From contig NC_049988.1 in NCBI RefSeq assembly GCF_000003815.2, positions 23,117,488-23,179,487 of the forward strand: a DNA stretch of 62,000 nucleotides. Reading direction: 5' to 3'. The stretch comes from Branchiostoma floridae (Eukaryota; Chordata; Leptocardii; Amphioxiformes; Branchiostomatidae). Below are positions 44,363 to 57,200 of this stretch, one piece after another (positions within the stretch are counted from its first letter, which is position 1; each line of letters starts with the position of its first letter). Position numbers and translations under genes: made by a program. The notes below the pieces were generated by a model that made no database searches, was not told the DNA's origin, and saw nothing but the letters and a program-made list of their open reading frames with translations.

Positions 44363-45064
44363 CAATTGCACAAGCGTGGACGAATTGCTGTGGAATTTCG
44401 GGGATTTTTGGCAGTCGGGCATATCCTTAACAGTTAGCCTAATATTTCTCTCTTTTTGAGTTACATACGGCATATTTTTGAGCATTCTAACATGAAATGC
44501 AGTGTATTTATAAACTGTCCTCAATGATTATGCAAATTAGCCCCTTATTTGCATGATTTGCATTATTCATCTAAGACAACTCTAAAGGTGTCTATATTGC
44601 AAATATCATGAAGAAACCCATTCCCGAGTTAATCCCCTCTAAAGGGATGATGCAACTACACATACCAACGGAAAAATTCCTGACATGCCTGTGGAATTTT
44701 GGAATTCTTGTCAAACGGACGCTCTCTATACTATTAAGCTAGCCCATGAGGCGTCGCCAAAAATAATTTACTTCAAGCAAAGAAACCTGTTCTGCTCTTA
44801 AATTCGTGTAATTGAAACTAGATATACGTATAATGTATAAGGGTCAGATCATTTTAAAAAGGTACTGCCAGCGGTACTAAACGCAAATTCTGATAGAAAT
44901 ATATAGTTCAAGTTCATGAAAAGAAGCCCGAAGTTGTGCTATTCCATTCGTTGCGTAATTAGAAATGGAGTCATGTATATGTATAATGGATAGAGATCAT
45001 GAAAGCCATCTTTAGCACTGTAACCAAGTGCTGAAAAAGGATGCCGAAGATTTCGTAGTATTGT

Positions 45065-45160
45065 GACTACAGGTTGAAGCGATATCGCGAACTCAAATCC
45101 ACCGCGAACATTCCATTTCCGCCTTTTAGGCCTCCCGCGAACTTATATGCATTTACAGTA
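45065..45160. mobile_element. Fragment of the TACTGTAAATGCA MITE
   Basis: Right end only (CCGCGAACTTATATGCATTTACAGTA), 53 bases upstream of the ATG of the downstream membrane-protein gene, so part of it may be transcribed or act in that promoter. Confidence 0.65.
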
Positions 45161-45213
45161 TTCTCTTCTTGTGTTGCATTTCATATCTACATCGGTAGGT
45201 GACGCTGCACACC

Positions 45214-48200
45214 ATGGCGATTCTCAAGGACAGCTGCTTCCACTGCTGTAATGTCCGTGACGGCTCCCTCGTCGTCGGGGTTCTTTTTTTGGTGAATCAC
45301 ATTTTATCTATTTGTTCATTTATTCATAGTTCAAAATTGTATCATCTTTTAGCGAGATTTTTTCTGTACATGTTCTGTATATGTTATGTTACTGTGGGTC
45401 ATGTAACGTTACTTTACTTTTTCAATTATGATGATATGGACCACAAAAGAGTGGCTGAAATGTACTTGTATATTGTTATAATGCTAATTGTGGATCTGAA
45501 TAAACTCAACAGGCCGTACATGTGTTGGACTTGGGGATCAGAGTGATCAGCTTGTTAAGTGGTGGTTATCTTTACGGTAAGTGACAGGTACTGATTTAAA
45601 TCCAAACCGTTGCCTCGTCAGGTAGCTGACTTTTTTCACATATCTAGGATGGCCCCGTAGTGTTGTAACATATATATCGACTGCTATTTCCTCCTGCTAG
45701 CCAGGCAGATTTTGATTCATCCTAAAATTATTATCGGTCTGGCGATAAAGACACAACCATTTGGGTCATTTTTGTTCAACGATTTTATTTTAAAAATCAT
45801 CAGAAAAATGTTCAGGGTCAAATCACCCTTCGAAAACTGGAAGAAAGGCCACTGAATGCAGTATTTGTCATCATCCTACGCAAGAAATCCAGCCAAAAGA
45901 TCATTAAAACTAATTGTATGGGCGTCTAGCTATCCTCGCAGATATTGCCAGCGCTGTCATCGACGTCGTGGCCATCGTCATCGACTCCCTGATGATCCAA
46001 GGCGTCATCAAGGTATGTAGAATAAGTTCCGCTTTTATTGGATAGTTGCAGTCACGTGATCGTGACGTAATTTGGCATCCGCCATCTTGCATGAAAAACG
46101 TTGTCAAGAAAGGGATTTACTGTGTATTTCATGCATCTGTGCTTATTTTGAACATTCCGTGACAATTGTAGGTTGATAATTTTGCACAGTATGCAACAAT
46201 GCACAGAACCATACAATACTAGAAAGGCTGATATTTTCTCGAGAGCAAATTCAGCAAATGTCAGCCATCTCCCTCCCCATGCAGCAATAGACTGTTCCAA
46301 AATCACCCATGTTTGAAAATGGAACACTTCAGCTTAGAATGACTTCAACTAATCACACATTAGCCCAAAAATTAATCTTAACAAGAAAGGCCAACATTTG
46401 CTCGGAAGCAAATGCAGCATATTTCAATCCGTCTTCATCCCTATGCAAAAAATGTACTGTTCCAAATCAACCTTTTGACCTTGTTCCACATCATCCCACT
46501 CCAAACTGGATTTTAAAAAAAAGTTGCCGCCGATACAAGATTGGACTCTTCCAGAACACCATATCTATGCAAATGGACTTGTCAATGTGACCCATTTTCC
46601 ATTTCTAGTACTAAAGCTACCCCTATACCAAATTCCAGATCAGTTGGCTTTTTCATGACACTGGAATTAGAAAAAAATCCCAAATTTAACAATACAGTCA
46701 AACCTGCCCAAGACGACAACCCGGGGGACCGAAAAAAAAAGGTCGATATGGACAGATGGTCGCTGAGAAGAGTATCGACTCAAAACATGCCCGATGCATA
46801 GTACATCGATATATCGCTAGTATGTCAAATACAACACGCACACGAATGCACGCAAAAACGTAAAGTAATAACCATCAGTAAGCCTGGTGAATTTTATATA
46901 CAGTTAATGAACAGAAATTGGAACAAATTGGATCAGGTCGTTCCTACCTGCGCCAGAAAAACTCTAGTCAAGGAGGTTAAAAAGACTACTCGAGTCTACT
47001 CGATCTACTCTAGTCTAAAAAAAGATATAATGTTACTTTCTTTAAATCGGATTTCTACCATACAATTAAGTACTGTACATGCTGTACATGTTGCATTTCT
47101 GCGTCTACGATAATTAGATGGACCAGTGTTATACGTATTTAGTTTGCTATACAATTTCTCTCTGGAGGACAGCAAGTCGGCAACGTTATTCATAACAAGA
47201 AGAGAACTGCTCAACCTTTGTACACTAACGTTTTACTTTGATGCTGTCAGTTTCTATACAAGCCTTTATGCGTCGCTGTGTTCTTGATCACCGTATTCGA
47301 AATAACTACGGTGTACCTTTCGAATTCGATACCTGCGGAGATGCCCGGTAAGTCCCGATAGCGTACTTACCCACGGGTGAATGTACAGTACAGTTGGACC
47401 ATTGGTTGGACAAAAGCACCCACACACATCTTCCTTAAAAAGGTATGAGGCTATATACGTTTTGGCATTCGTTCACTTTATAATGATAAAGATTAAAAAA
47501 AAAACTTCTGTAACAACTAAATTCGGATTTTCTTACAACGAAATTTCCTCCCATATTACAGTAGACTGCCCCATTGACCCACCCACTGACCGCCGCCATC
47601 TTTATTCTAAACACAACATCGTAATAGCAGTCGAAATCCGACGCTTAACTGGCCGATTTCGGCACAAAATCGCGCTAGTTATCATCAAGAATCGATGAAA
47701 ACCTCAAGGTTGAAAATGACGCGGTCGTTATGGGTCCCAATTTTGGCCGGTCGCGGTCGCGTTGGCCAGGTGGTCGTTGAGAAAAGGTCGCTTAATTCTT
47801 ACGTCAATGGGAAAAAAATCGGGACCGAGAAAAAGCGGTCGAAATGGCCAGGTGGTCGCTGAGAAGAGGTGGTCGCTCGGGCAGGTTTGACTGTATTTAA
47901 GTGATCTACACAATCATAGTTGTAAAAGCGTGGTACAGTAGCCAAAAGTGTACATTTTGGTAAATAAAATGGCAAAAAATCGCAAAATTATGCATTTTGT
48001 TGTACTATATGCCAAAGGTGTTATTATACGTGCACATATGTGCAGGGCACTCCTATACCAAGGTCACTTGGTTGTAAAACCAGGGTACAGGAGCCAAGAA
48101 TGTACCTTTTTGGTAAAAAAAATGGCCAAAAATCGCAAAATTAAGCATTCTGTTGTACTGTATACGAAAACTGAATCTATATGGTAGTATGGTCGGTACC

Positions 48201-51200
48201 TACGGTATGGTTGGGTGAAAACAATCACGAAGACAATATTTCTATTCCTTGCCATTGTGGAGTGAAAATAACACTAGAAAGGCCGACATTTGCTTGGGAG
48301 CAAATGCAGCATATTGCAATCCATCTTCATATGTATGCCAAAGTGTACTGTTCCATACCAACCCTTTGCACGAGTTGACCTGTCCTAAAACATCATCCCG
48401 CTCCAAACTTTTTACCCCCCCCCTTACGAGAATGGACTCTTCCAGAACACCCCTAGCTATGCAAAATGGACTGGTCTATGTGGCCCATTTTCCATTTATA
48501 GTGATAAAGCTACCCCAATACCCAATTCCAGATTAGTTGGCTTTTCAGGACACAGGAAGCGAAAATATACATTTTTGATCAAAAATGGCAAAAAATCCCA
48601 AATTTAACAATTTTTAATAGATGTACACCATTGGTGTGAATAGAGCCCTGTGGCTACATACCGTACGCACCTTGATACCAAATTTCAGACCATTTGGTTT
48701 TCATACATAGGTACAGGAGCAAAACTTAACATTTTTAGTCCATAAATGGCAAAAATCCCAAAATTCAACAATTTAAAGTAATGTATGCCCAAAGTGAAAA
48801 TGAAGTACTGTGGGCACTTGCCAGACACACTTTCATGCCGAATTTCAGGTTGTTAGGTTTTCATACAAGGGCATAGGAGCCAAGAATATACATTTTTAGT
48901 CAAAAATGGACGAAAAACCCAAAATAATTCATTTTTAAGTGATCTATGAAGAAAGTGTTGATGGGACCCTGTGCTCATATATCCAATGCATCTATATACC
49001 AAATTTCAGGTCATTTAGCCTTCATACAAGGGCATAGGAGCCCAAAGTAGACATTTTTATTAAAAAATGGCCCAAAACCCCCAAATTAATAATTTTTGAA
49101 GTGGTCTATGAAGAAAGTGTTCACGAGTTCCTGTGCTCATATGTCCAATGCACCTCTGTACCAAATTTCAGGTCATTAGGGTTTAATACCAGGGCACAGG
49201 GGCCCAAAATATATATATTTTGTCTAAAAATGACCAAAAACCCTAAATATCAAAATTTCTAAGGCCTCTATCAAAAAAGTGAAAAAAACACCTGGGGGTA
49301 TTTGCTATCCCTACCTCCATGCCAAATATTAGCTCATTTGGCCCCAAAATGAAAAAGTTGAATCGATTAGAAGATTTTGACAGGAGAAGAAGAAACAAAG
49401 GAAAAGCAATATATTGCAATCCCATACTGTAGTATGGATTGCAATATAAATATATTTCACCATAAATGTTGTATGGCTGAAATATAATAATAGAAATACT
49501 CATTAATTCATGCCGTGTATCTGTTCACAGGCCATCAGTAAGTTCCTGTATTGGTGGGTTGTTGCTGCAGTCATCATTGCGGCGCTGGGATTCTTTGTCG
49601 TCCTATTCGTCACGTTCTTAGGGGGAGGCCCTCAGGTGATTACATCTGAGGCCACAGCAAATAGATTATATGGATGACATCATCTGCAGATTTTTAAAAT
49701 AGACACCATAAACGTTGTAACAAGAATTCAAGCGGCAAAATATGGTATCACAGCCGCCGCTGTATTTTATTAGTGCATCTAAGAGGTGCACAAAGTGACG
49801 TTATTGTGGTAGACTGGTATCACGCGCCAAATTGAGAACTAGACTACCGCACGATACGTTCTCTCATTTTGGTATTTTTCGTCATGTTGACAATATTCAA
49901 GTTGTTTTAACCCTATCTAGACCGGCCATTTTGGGGATTCCTGGGGCGGGGGGGGGCTCTTTTTACCCCCCTTCGTAATGTCAAAACGGTTTGGGTTACG
50001 AACACCGAATTTGGAGGGACTGATGTACTGGTAATGTTCTATATTTTCCGTAATTTCGGTATCGTTGTGACGTAATATGACGTAACTATGACGTCATAAT
50101 GTCATATTTGGGGCTAAAACCGTCTAAATATGGAATTTCCGCTATACTTAAAATATTAAACAAAACGATGACTATAAAGGGTTCCTTATTGGTATCTAAG
50201 TCTGCAAAGTCTTTTGTTGCCAATGACGACGACACTGACGCCTATATGACGTCCGAAAATGGCGTCATTTGTCCGCTATCTTGGATCGACAAGCTTGTAT
50301 TTTCTCAAATGCATTTTTTCTAGACATGTAACCCCAAAACCCAATAGAAGTGGACTTACAAGGTTCAAATGATTGTGTTTTGTAGAAAAATAAAAGATTT
50401 TGTCGGAATTTGAGTAAAAATGTATTTACCGTTGATAATGACATTATCCGCCATCTTGGATTTCGACCCTTGACCTCATCAAATTAGCATTAATAATGAA
50501 TATTCAATTATGAATGTAACTAAAAATTACACAGGATGTTAATGATATAGATAAACAAGTGTGGTCTAGCAAAAAACGTTAAATGTCATAATTCTGCAAT
50601 TAGTAAATTTGGGAAATATGCCTGTCAGAAACCTGTTGCTATGGCAACACGAAAAATCACAAACTCAAAATCATTTCACAGAATTGTTGTCAACAATATT
50701 TTAGGAAAGTTCACCAAGTTTTAAAGTCATGATCATTCCATCATTCAATTATGAATGTAACTGAAGAAACTTACAAAATATGGCATTAATGACTCCACAA
50801 TAAAATGGTTTTCCTCTTTTCTTTAAAATAAAACTTATGATAGAAACGCGAAATTATTTCTAAAAAAAACTGCCCCTGTCTCAAGAGTCTCAAGCAAAGT
50901 TCCTAGGCATTATCATAGACGATGGTCTGACCTGGAAATCACATATAGATATGATAAGTAAAAAAAATATAAAAAACCATCGGTATTGTTGGGAAAATTA
51001 AGCATCTTCTTTCTCAAAAAACCATTACCACCATATATAATAGCTTGATATAACCATATTTAACCTATGGTAATATTGTCTGGGGATCCACATACAAAAC
51101 TACACTGTAGCCCCTAAGACTTCTCCAGAAAAGATTTGTTCGCACCACACCTGGTTCCCATTTCTTCGCCCATTCAGTGCCACTATTTACGAAGCTTAGG

Positions 51201-54200
51201 ATTTTGAACAGTTTTGATATAAATAGACTTCAGCTCACCCTTTTTACAATGAATTTTTTTGATAATTCTCTTCCAGACACATTTGAAGGCTTTGTAACTT
51301 TTAATTCACAATTCCACAGTTATGAAACTCGACAAAATCACTATTTACATATTCCTCCAGTAAGAACTGTTCAAGCCCAAATGAGTGTTAGATCTAAATT
51401 TGTAACAAATAGGAACAGTCTTCCCCTCCACCTGAAAAGTTTTACGTCCATGATAAGTTTTGAGCGCAGTATCAAAAACTACTTTCTCTCATCTCCCAGC
51501 CCCTAAGTTAAGGTCACACATTTAACAATTTTTAACATATGTTCATTCAGGTACTTAAATTGCTACATTTCCTTGTTTTTTGTTTTCTTTCTAGGATATT
51601 TTGCTATACATCTATGATTTGTTATTGTACTATTTATTGAATTGTCATTATTCTGTTAGATAGGTTCATTCACATTACTTGCTACATCGCCTTATTGTTT
51701 ATCATCTAGTTGTTGTTACTCATTTATGATTTATCATTTTTTCCAATTTGCCTTATTGTTAATCATCTAATTGTTGCTACTCATTTATTATTTGTTATCA
51801 TTTGTTTCCAATTTGCCCTATTGTTAATCATCTAATTGTTGTTACTCATTTATGATTTGTTATCATTTTTTTTCCAATTTCAATTATTTCATTCGAATTG
51901 TGTTCAGTAGTTGTTAGGAGGAGGGCTCCTATAAGCCTTTTTGGCTTTTCCCTCTCTCCCGGTTTTTATGTATCATTTATCTTTACTTTATGTATTTCCC
52001 TTTTTTTTATGTGCAAATCAATCAAATCAATCAAATCAAAAGTTCCGTAGTCCTAGCACACGTCGTTCGGCAGTTATACGACATCACAGTTGGTGCGGGC
52101 ACTTTTAGCCTCCCCTGGTCTAGATAGGATTAAAAATCAGGCAAAAATTAATGAGCGCGCTGATGTCATCCAAAAATTTCTTGCTGTGGCCATACTCAAA
52201 TCATGGTAGGTGTTATCGGTGGCCTTGTTGTTATATAGGGTGGTACTTAAAAGGCCTTCATGTACGGACTCCACGGTATTATTTCGATGTTTCTGTTCTT
52301 CTGTGTTCGTAATCGCAAACCTGTATTGTTTTTGTTGCCATGCCTGGGCGCCGCCATTATGTTTTGCGTTGTATGACGGGAAGAGTGACGTCATTTGGGA
52401 TTTGGCGGATCAGTGTGTTGTATGAAGATATGTGATGGGATAGCGTGAAAATGTGATCTTGTGGTATTGTCGGAAACGGCAGGACGGCAAGAGCCACAAG
52501 CATGAACACCCCCATGAAACTCCTTTTCCGCCGTACCCTAAAAATCTCGCCGTACCCGCTGAAAAATATCGCCGTACCCGCTAGGCTCTGCCGTACCCGC
52601 TAAAAAATATCGCCGTACCCTAAAAATATCGCCGTACCCGTCCCTATCCGCCGTACAAAACAGCCGACACCACTCGGCCACAGGGCATACTCACACGAAA
52701 GTCGCATCTAAAAACCCTGTACGGCAATGATGCACGGTCTCGCATAGCCTATGCTCTGGGAAACATTCCTGGCCACCTCTCTGCCCAGTGGCGTTGTACA
52801 AATCGCGCCCAATATTGAGAACACTTCGGAAAACTGTGGTGAGAGCGGTCTGTAGAGAAGTAGAGATCCCGCGTAACCCGGAAGTGACAATCGTCTGTGG
52901 TGATAAGTTTGATTTGTAACCGTTTCAGCACGCGGAGAGAATTGCTGTTAACTTAAACTATCCGGTCCTACAGGAACAAACTATTGCCAGTTCATTATAA
53001 TAAGAAATAACAGGTATTGAACAGCCATGACAGCAGTCTGGGCGACTGTCTCTGTTCCGGATAATATAGTGCCTGTTCACAGGGGTCTTTGTGGGTCTGT
53101 ACACACCTTGGGTATACTAATGAAGGGTGGTGTGAGATAAAGGGCTAGTGGATCCAAGCATAGTGGAATTATGTTTTACTGCAATATAAGCCCGATAAAA
53201 ACACATAAAAAAAAGTTAAAAAAAAACAGCCGGCACCTAACCTCTGCTTGGAAAGTAGCACAAACATGCAATTTGTACACAATCGCAGATATTCCATCAG
53301 TTCAGTCACCCGCACACCTGAGTCACCACCACAAATGAGTGCAGATAGAGATCCCCACCACCAGTAAATACATGACTCTCCCACCACCAGTGAACACATG
53401 TGAAGATCCCCAACACTATTGAACAAAGGTGAAGATCCCCAACACCAGTGAATACATATGAAGATCCCCCAACACCAGTGAAGACATGTGAAGATACACC
53501 ACCACCAGCGAATACAGGTGAAGATCCCCCAACACCAGTAAATATTCAGTAACATATGAAGATCCTCCAACACCAGTGAAGGCATGTGAAGATCCACCAC
53601 CACCAGTGAATACAGGTGAAGATCCCTCACAGCATACAGAAGGCCAGGACAGTTCTAAGTGCAAAATTTACAGATGAGCTTTCTTTATTCATTTGCTTCT
53701 GTACATTTGTATTGTACAATACATTTGTATTGAGAATATTAGAGAAAATTTATCTAACGTTACATGTCTTAATTACTACTTATATTTTTAGTTCTGCATA
53801 TACGTGTACTACATATTCGGTTGCACCTTTTGTACAAATCAACAGTCTATGTATGCATACTAAGATAATTAATAGCCTGCTTCTTCGCTATTAGCATAAA
53901 AAAACACCATATTGAATGACATCTGTCTTCCCATTCTGTTGTGTTGTTGAAGACATCCTGCCCCTTCATCATCTGCTCCAGAAGTTCTCCAGAAGATCTA
54001 AATAAAAATGGAAATAAAATGGTCTCTATCATTATCATAAAGCGTAAGAAGCCATCATTTAGCTATCTACAGCAAACAGGTGCCCTGTAATAAAATCATA
54101 CTAGCAATTGAGTCCAACTTTAACCTCATCATAGAAGAGTTGCTAATGAGTGTATGGTACTTAGACATATTTCAGACAAGAATGTTTTCAATATGCACAG

Positions 54201-57200
54201 ACTACTTGTTTCCATTACTAGATCCTAGATTTCCTTTCTATTCTTACAATAAAAAGTCCTACTAGACCCTACTAGGTCTAAATCTGCAGGAGAATTACAG
54301 ATACTGAAATATATAAAGAATGAATACATTGGATTTAACTTAAAGAAAACTGGTTTAGCAGTAACTACTCAACTAAACTCATTCAGCATGAACCAGAACT
54401 GAAACATATTATAACCACAGTACCATACAAAGCATTGCTTTATGTCAACTTTTCAGCGTTATTGCTTTTGCTGCAACACTACATTAGATGTCATTGTGCA
54501 GATGAAACAATGATTCTGTTTCATATTCTGACAACATATGATGTGTATAGAGTCCAGCTGGACAGATAACTTGTTATAAGTAATGTTACCTCATGCAGAT
54601 GTCTATATCATCCCACTCATATTCCTCTGACTCTGTGGAGCTAAACTTTGATGGAGGAGCCCTGAGAGTGAAACATAAGCAGCAATAAGGTTACATTGTA
54701 TAAGATGCCAAGTAATAAGATATCTGTAAATGAATCATTTTATATAATCACTGCTTTACTGCACCATTTGCTTCCAAAGGTGAAATGACTTTAATTCTTA
54801 CTACAATGAGGACTTAAAAAATCAACAAAAATGAATATAATGGGTTGCTACATTGAATTAAATCTTCTCCTTATACAGAGTCATTGTCATGATCACCAAC
54901 ATCCACTTCCACACTTAAAATGGGTTATAACTTACTTAAATTTAATCCCTGCAATAGGAATTGACACATCATCATCATCATCATGGGTTACCCCCATATA
55001 ACCCCGCAAGGGGCAAAGTAGGGGGGGGGGGCTGAGGTCCCGGGTTAGGGCGGGCAGCCCTCCTGCCTGGCGCGGAAGCTCTCAACTGTGGGAGCACTTA
55101 CTACCGCACCAGGCAGGGAATTCCACTCCGGAATTGTTCTAGGAAAATATGAGTACTTGTATGTGTCTGTTCTTGCAAAGATTGGTTTGTACTTATGTTG
55201 ATGGCTGCCTCGGGTTCGCCCTTGGGTCGGAATCAGTAGGTTCTGTGTGTCTATGTTAATCTTGTTGTTAACTAACTTATAAAAGAAGGTGAGGCGGGCG
55301 TTCCTCCTCCTTTCGGAGAGAGGACGCCACTGCAGGTCATTGAGCATTTGTGTCACGCTGCTAGTCTGCCGGTAGTCATTGAGGGTCACTCGGGCTGCCC
55401 TGCGCTGGACGGCCTCCACCGCCTGTATCCCTTTGTTGGTGTACGGGTCCCAGACGGTGGCACTATATTCCAAGTGGGGCCGTACCAGCGCTTTGTAACA
55501 AGTGGCCTTGACCCTGGATGGACAATGGGTCAAGTTGCGCCGAATGACCCCTAGGACCTTACCAGCTTTGCTAGTGGCGTGGTTGATATGGGTGTCCCAC
55601 CGCAAATCGTCGGACAGTTGTACTCCAAGATAGGGGTGGGACTTAACACCGGTGAGGGTTTCTCCACAGAGGGAGTACTGTGTTAAGATGGGGTGCTTCT
55701 TACGGGTGATATGGAGGATGTGGCATTTAGAGGGGTTGAACGACATAAGCCAACGATTTTGCCATTCTGTTAACGCATCGAGGTCAGACTGCAGATCTTG
55801 AGCGTCAGAAGGCTTGCTGATAGTTCGATAAATCAAGCAATCGTCAGCAAATAGCCAAACATGTGAGTCTACGGAATCGGGTAGGTCATTAATGTAGAGC
55901 AGGAAGAGCAGAGGGCCTAAAACAGTACCCTGCGGAACTCCAGAGGTGACCTTAACAGCTTTAGATGTTCCACCGTCAAAGACGACCCTCTGGGTTCTCT
56001 CCGTAAGGAAGGCCCTAAGCCAAGACTGAAGTAGGCCAGAAATGCCATAGTGCTCGAGCTTGCTCAGCAGACGTTCGTGAGGCACTGTATCGAATGCCTT
56101 GCTAAAGTCAAGCACCGCGGCATCGACCTGTTTGTTCTGGTCCATGTTTTTGGCCAGGTCTTGGAGGGTTAGCACCAGCTGGCTCTCGCAGGACAGACCC
56201 TTCCTGAAGCCGTGTTGCGCTGGGGACAGAATGCCATGAGTGTCTAGATGTTTCATCATGTGGCTGTGCACGATATGTTCGAGCACTTTACCACAGACCG
56301 ATGTCAGAGACACCGGCCTATAGTTTGCAGGCAAGGTTCTGTCCCCCTTTTTGAAGATTGGAGCGATGTTAGCTGTTCTCCAATCTTCAGGAACATCTCC
56401 CGTGGATATTGACTGGGAGAATATAACCTGTAATATTGGCGCAATTTGTTCGGCTACAGTCTTCAGGAGGCGAGGTGGTATTCCGTCTGGTCCTGTGGCC
56501 TTGCTGGGGTTAAGACAGGAGAGCTGTTTGGCTACCCCCTCCACTGTGATGTTAAGGGAGGGGATAGTTGGAGCTTTGGGTTCACCAAGGGTAGGAACGG
56601 TGGTCTTATCCTCCCTGGTAAACACTGACTCAAACTGGGCCCCCAGTGCATCGGCTTTTTCTTTGGGGTCAGATGTTAGCACCCCCTGATGTCTTAGGGC
56701 CGACGCACCAGTAGAGTCTTGTCTGATGGATTTGACATAGCTCCAAAAGGCCTTGGGATTTTCCTCGATGTTAGACTCCAGATAGTTGGAGACGTAATCC
56801 CTGTGGGCCTTCCTAACTCTCTGCTTAACTCCCTTCCTACACCTCTTGAACTTTGCCCAGGCTTCACTGGAGTTGGACCTCCTAGCCTTGGAAAAAAGTT
56901 CAGACCGCTTACGCATAGCTTTGCGAATCTGGGATGTTATCCAGGGTTTGCTGGATTGTGGCCTCACTTTTTTCCTGGGGACATGCTTATTGGCAGCACC
57001 ACTAACGGCTGCCTTAAACAGCTCCCAGTTTTCTGAGGCAGTATTGTGCTGAGCCTGGTCTGCGAACTCTCGGCTGTATGTTGCCATATCCTGCTGGAGT
57101 GCATCGATGTTAGCTTTCCTCCACAGGTATATGAGCCGATCTTTTGTGTTTGATGTTTGGGGCTTTACTTGAACATCAATCAGCGGGATGTCATGATCGC

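Noticed and set aside
53169-53630. 153-aa minus-strand ORF with LHxxSLV repeats
   Set aside because: Translation of a 31-bp minisatellite with no conserved frame between units.
56351-57052. Plus-strand ORFs of about 70-110 aa
   Set aside because: Antisense shadows of the LINE reverse-transcriptase ORF.
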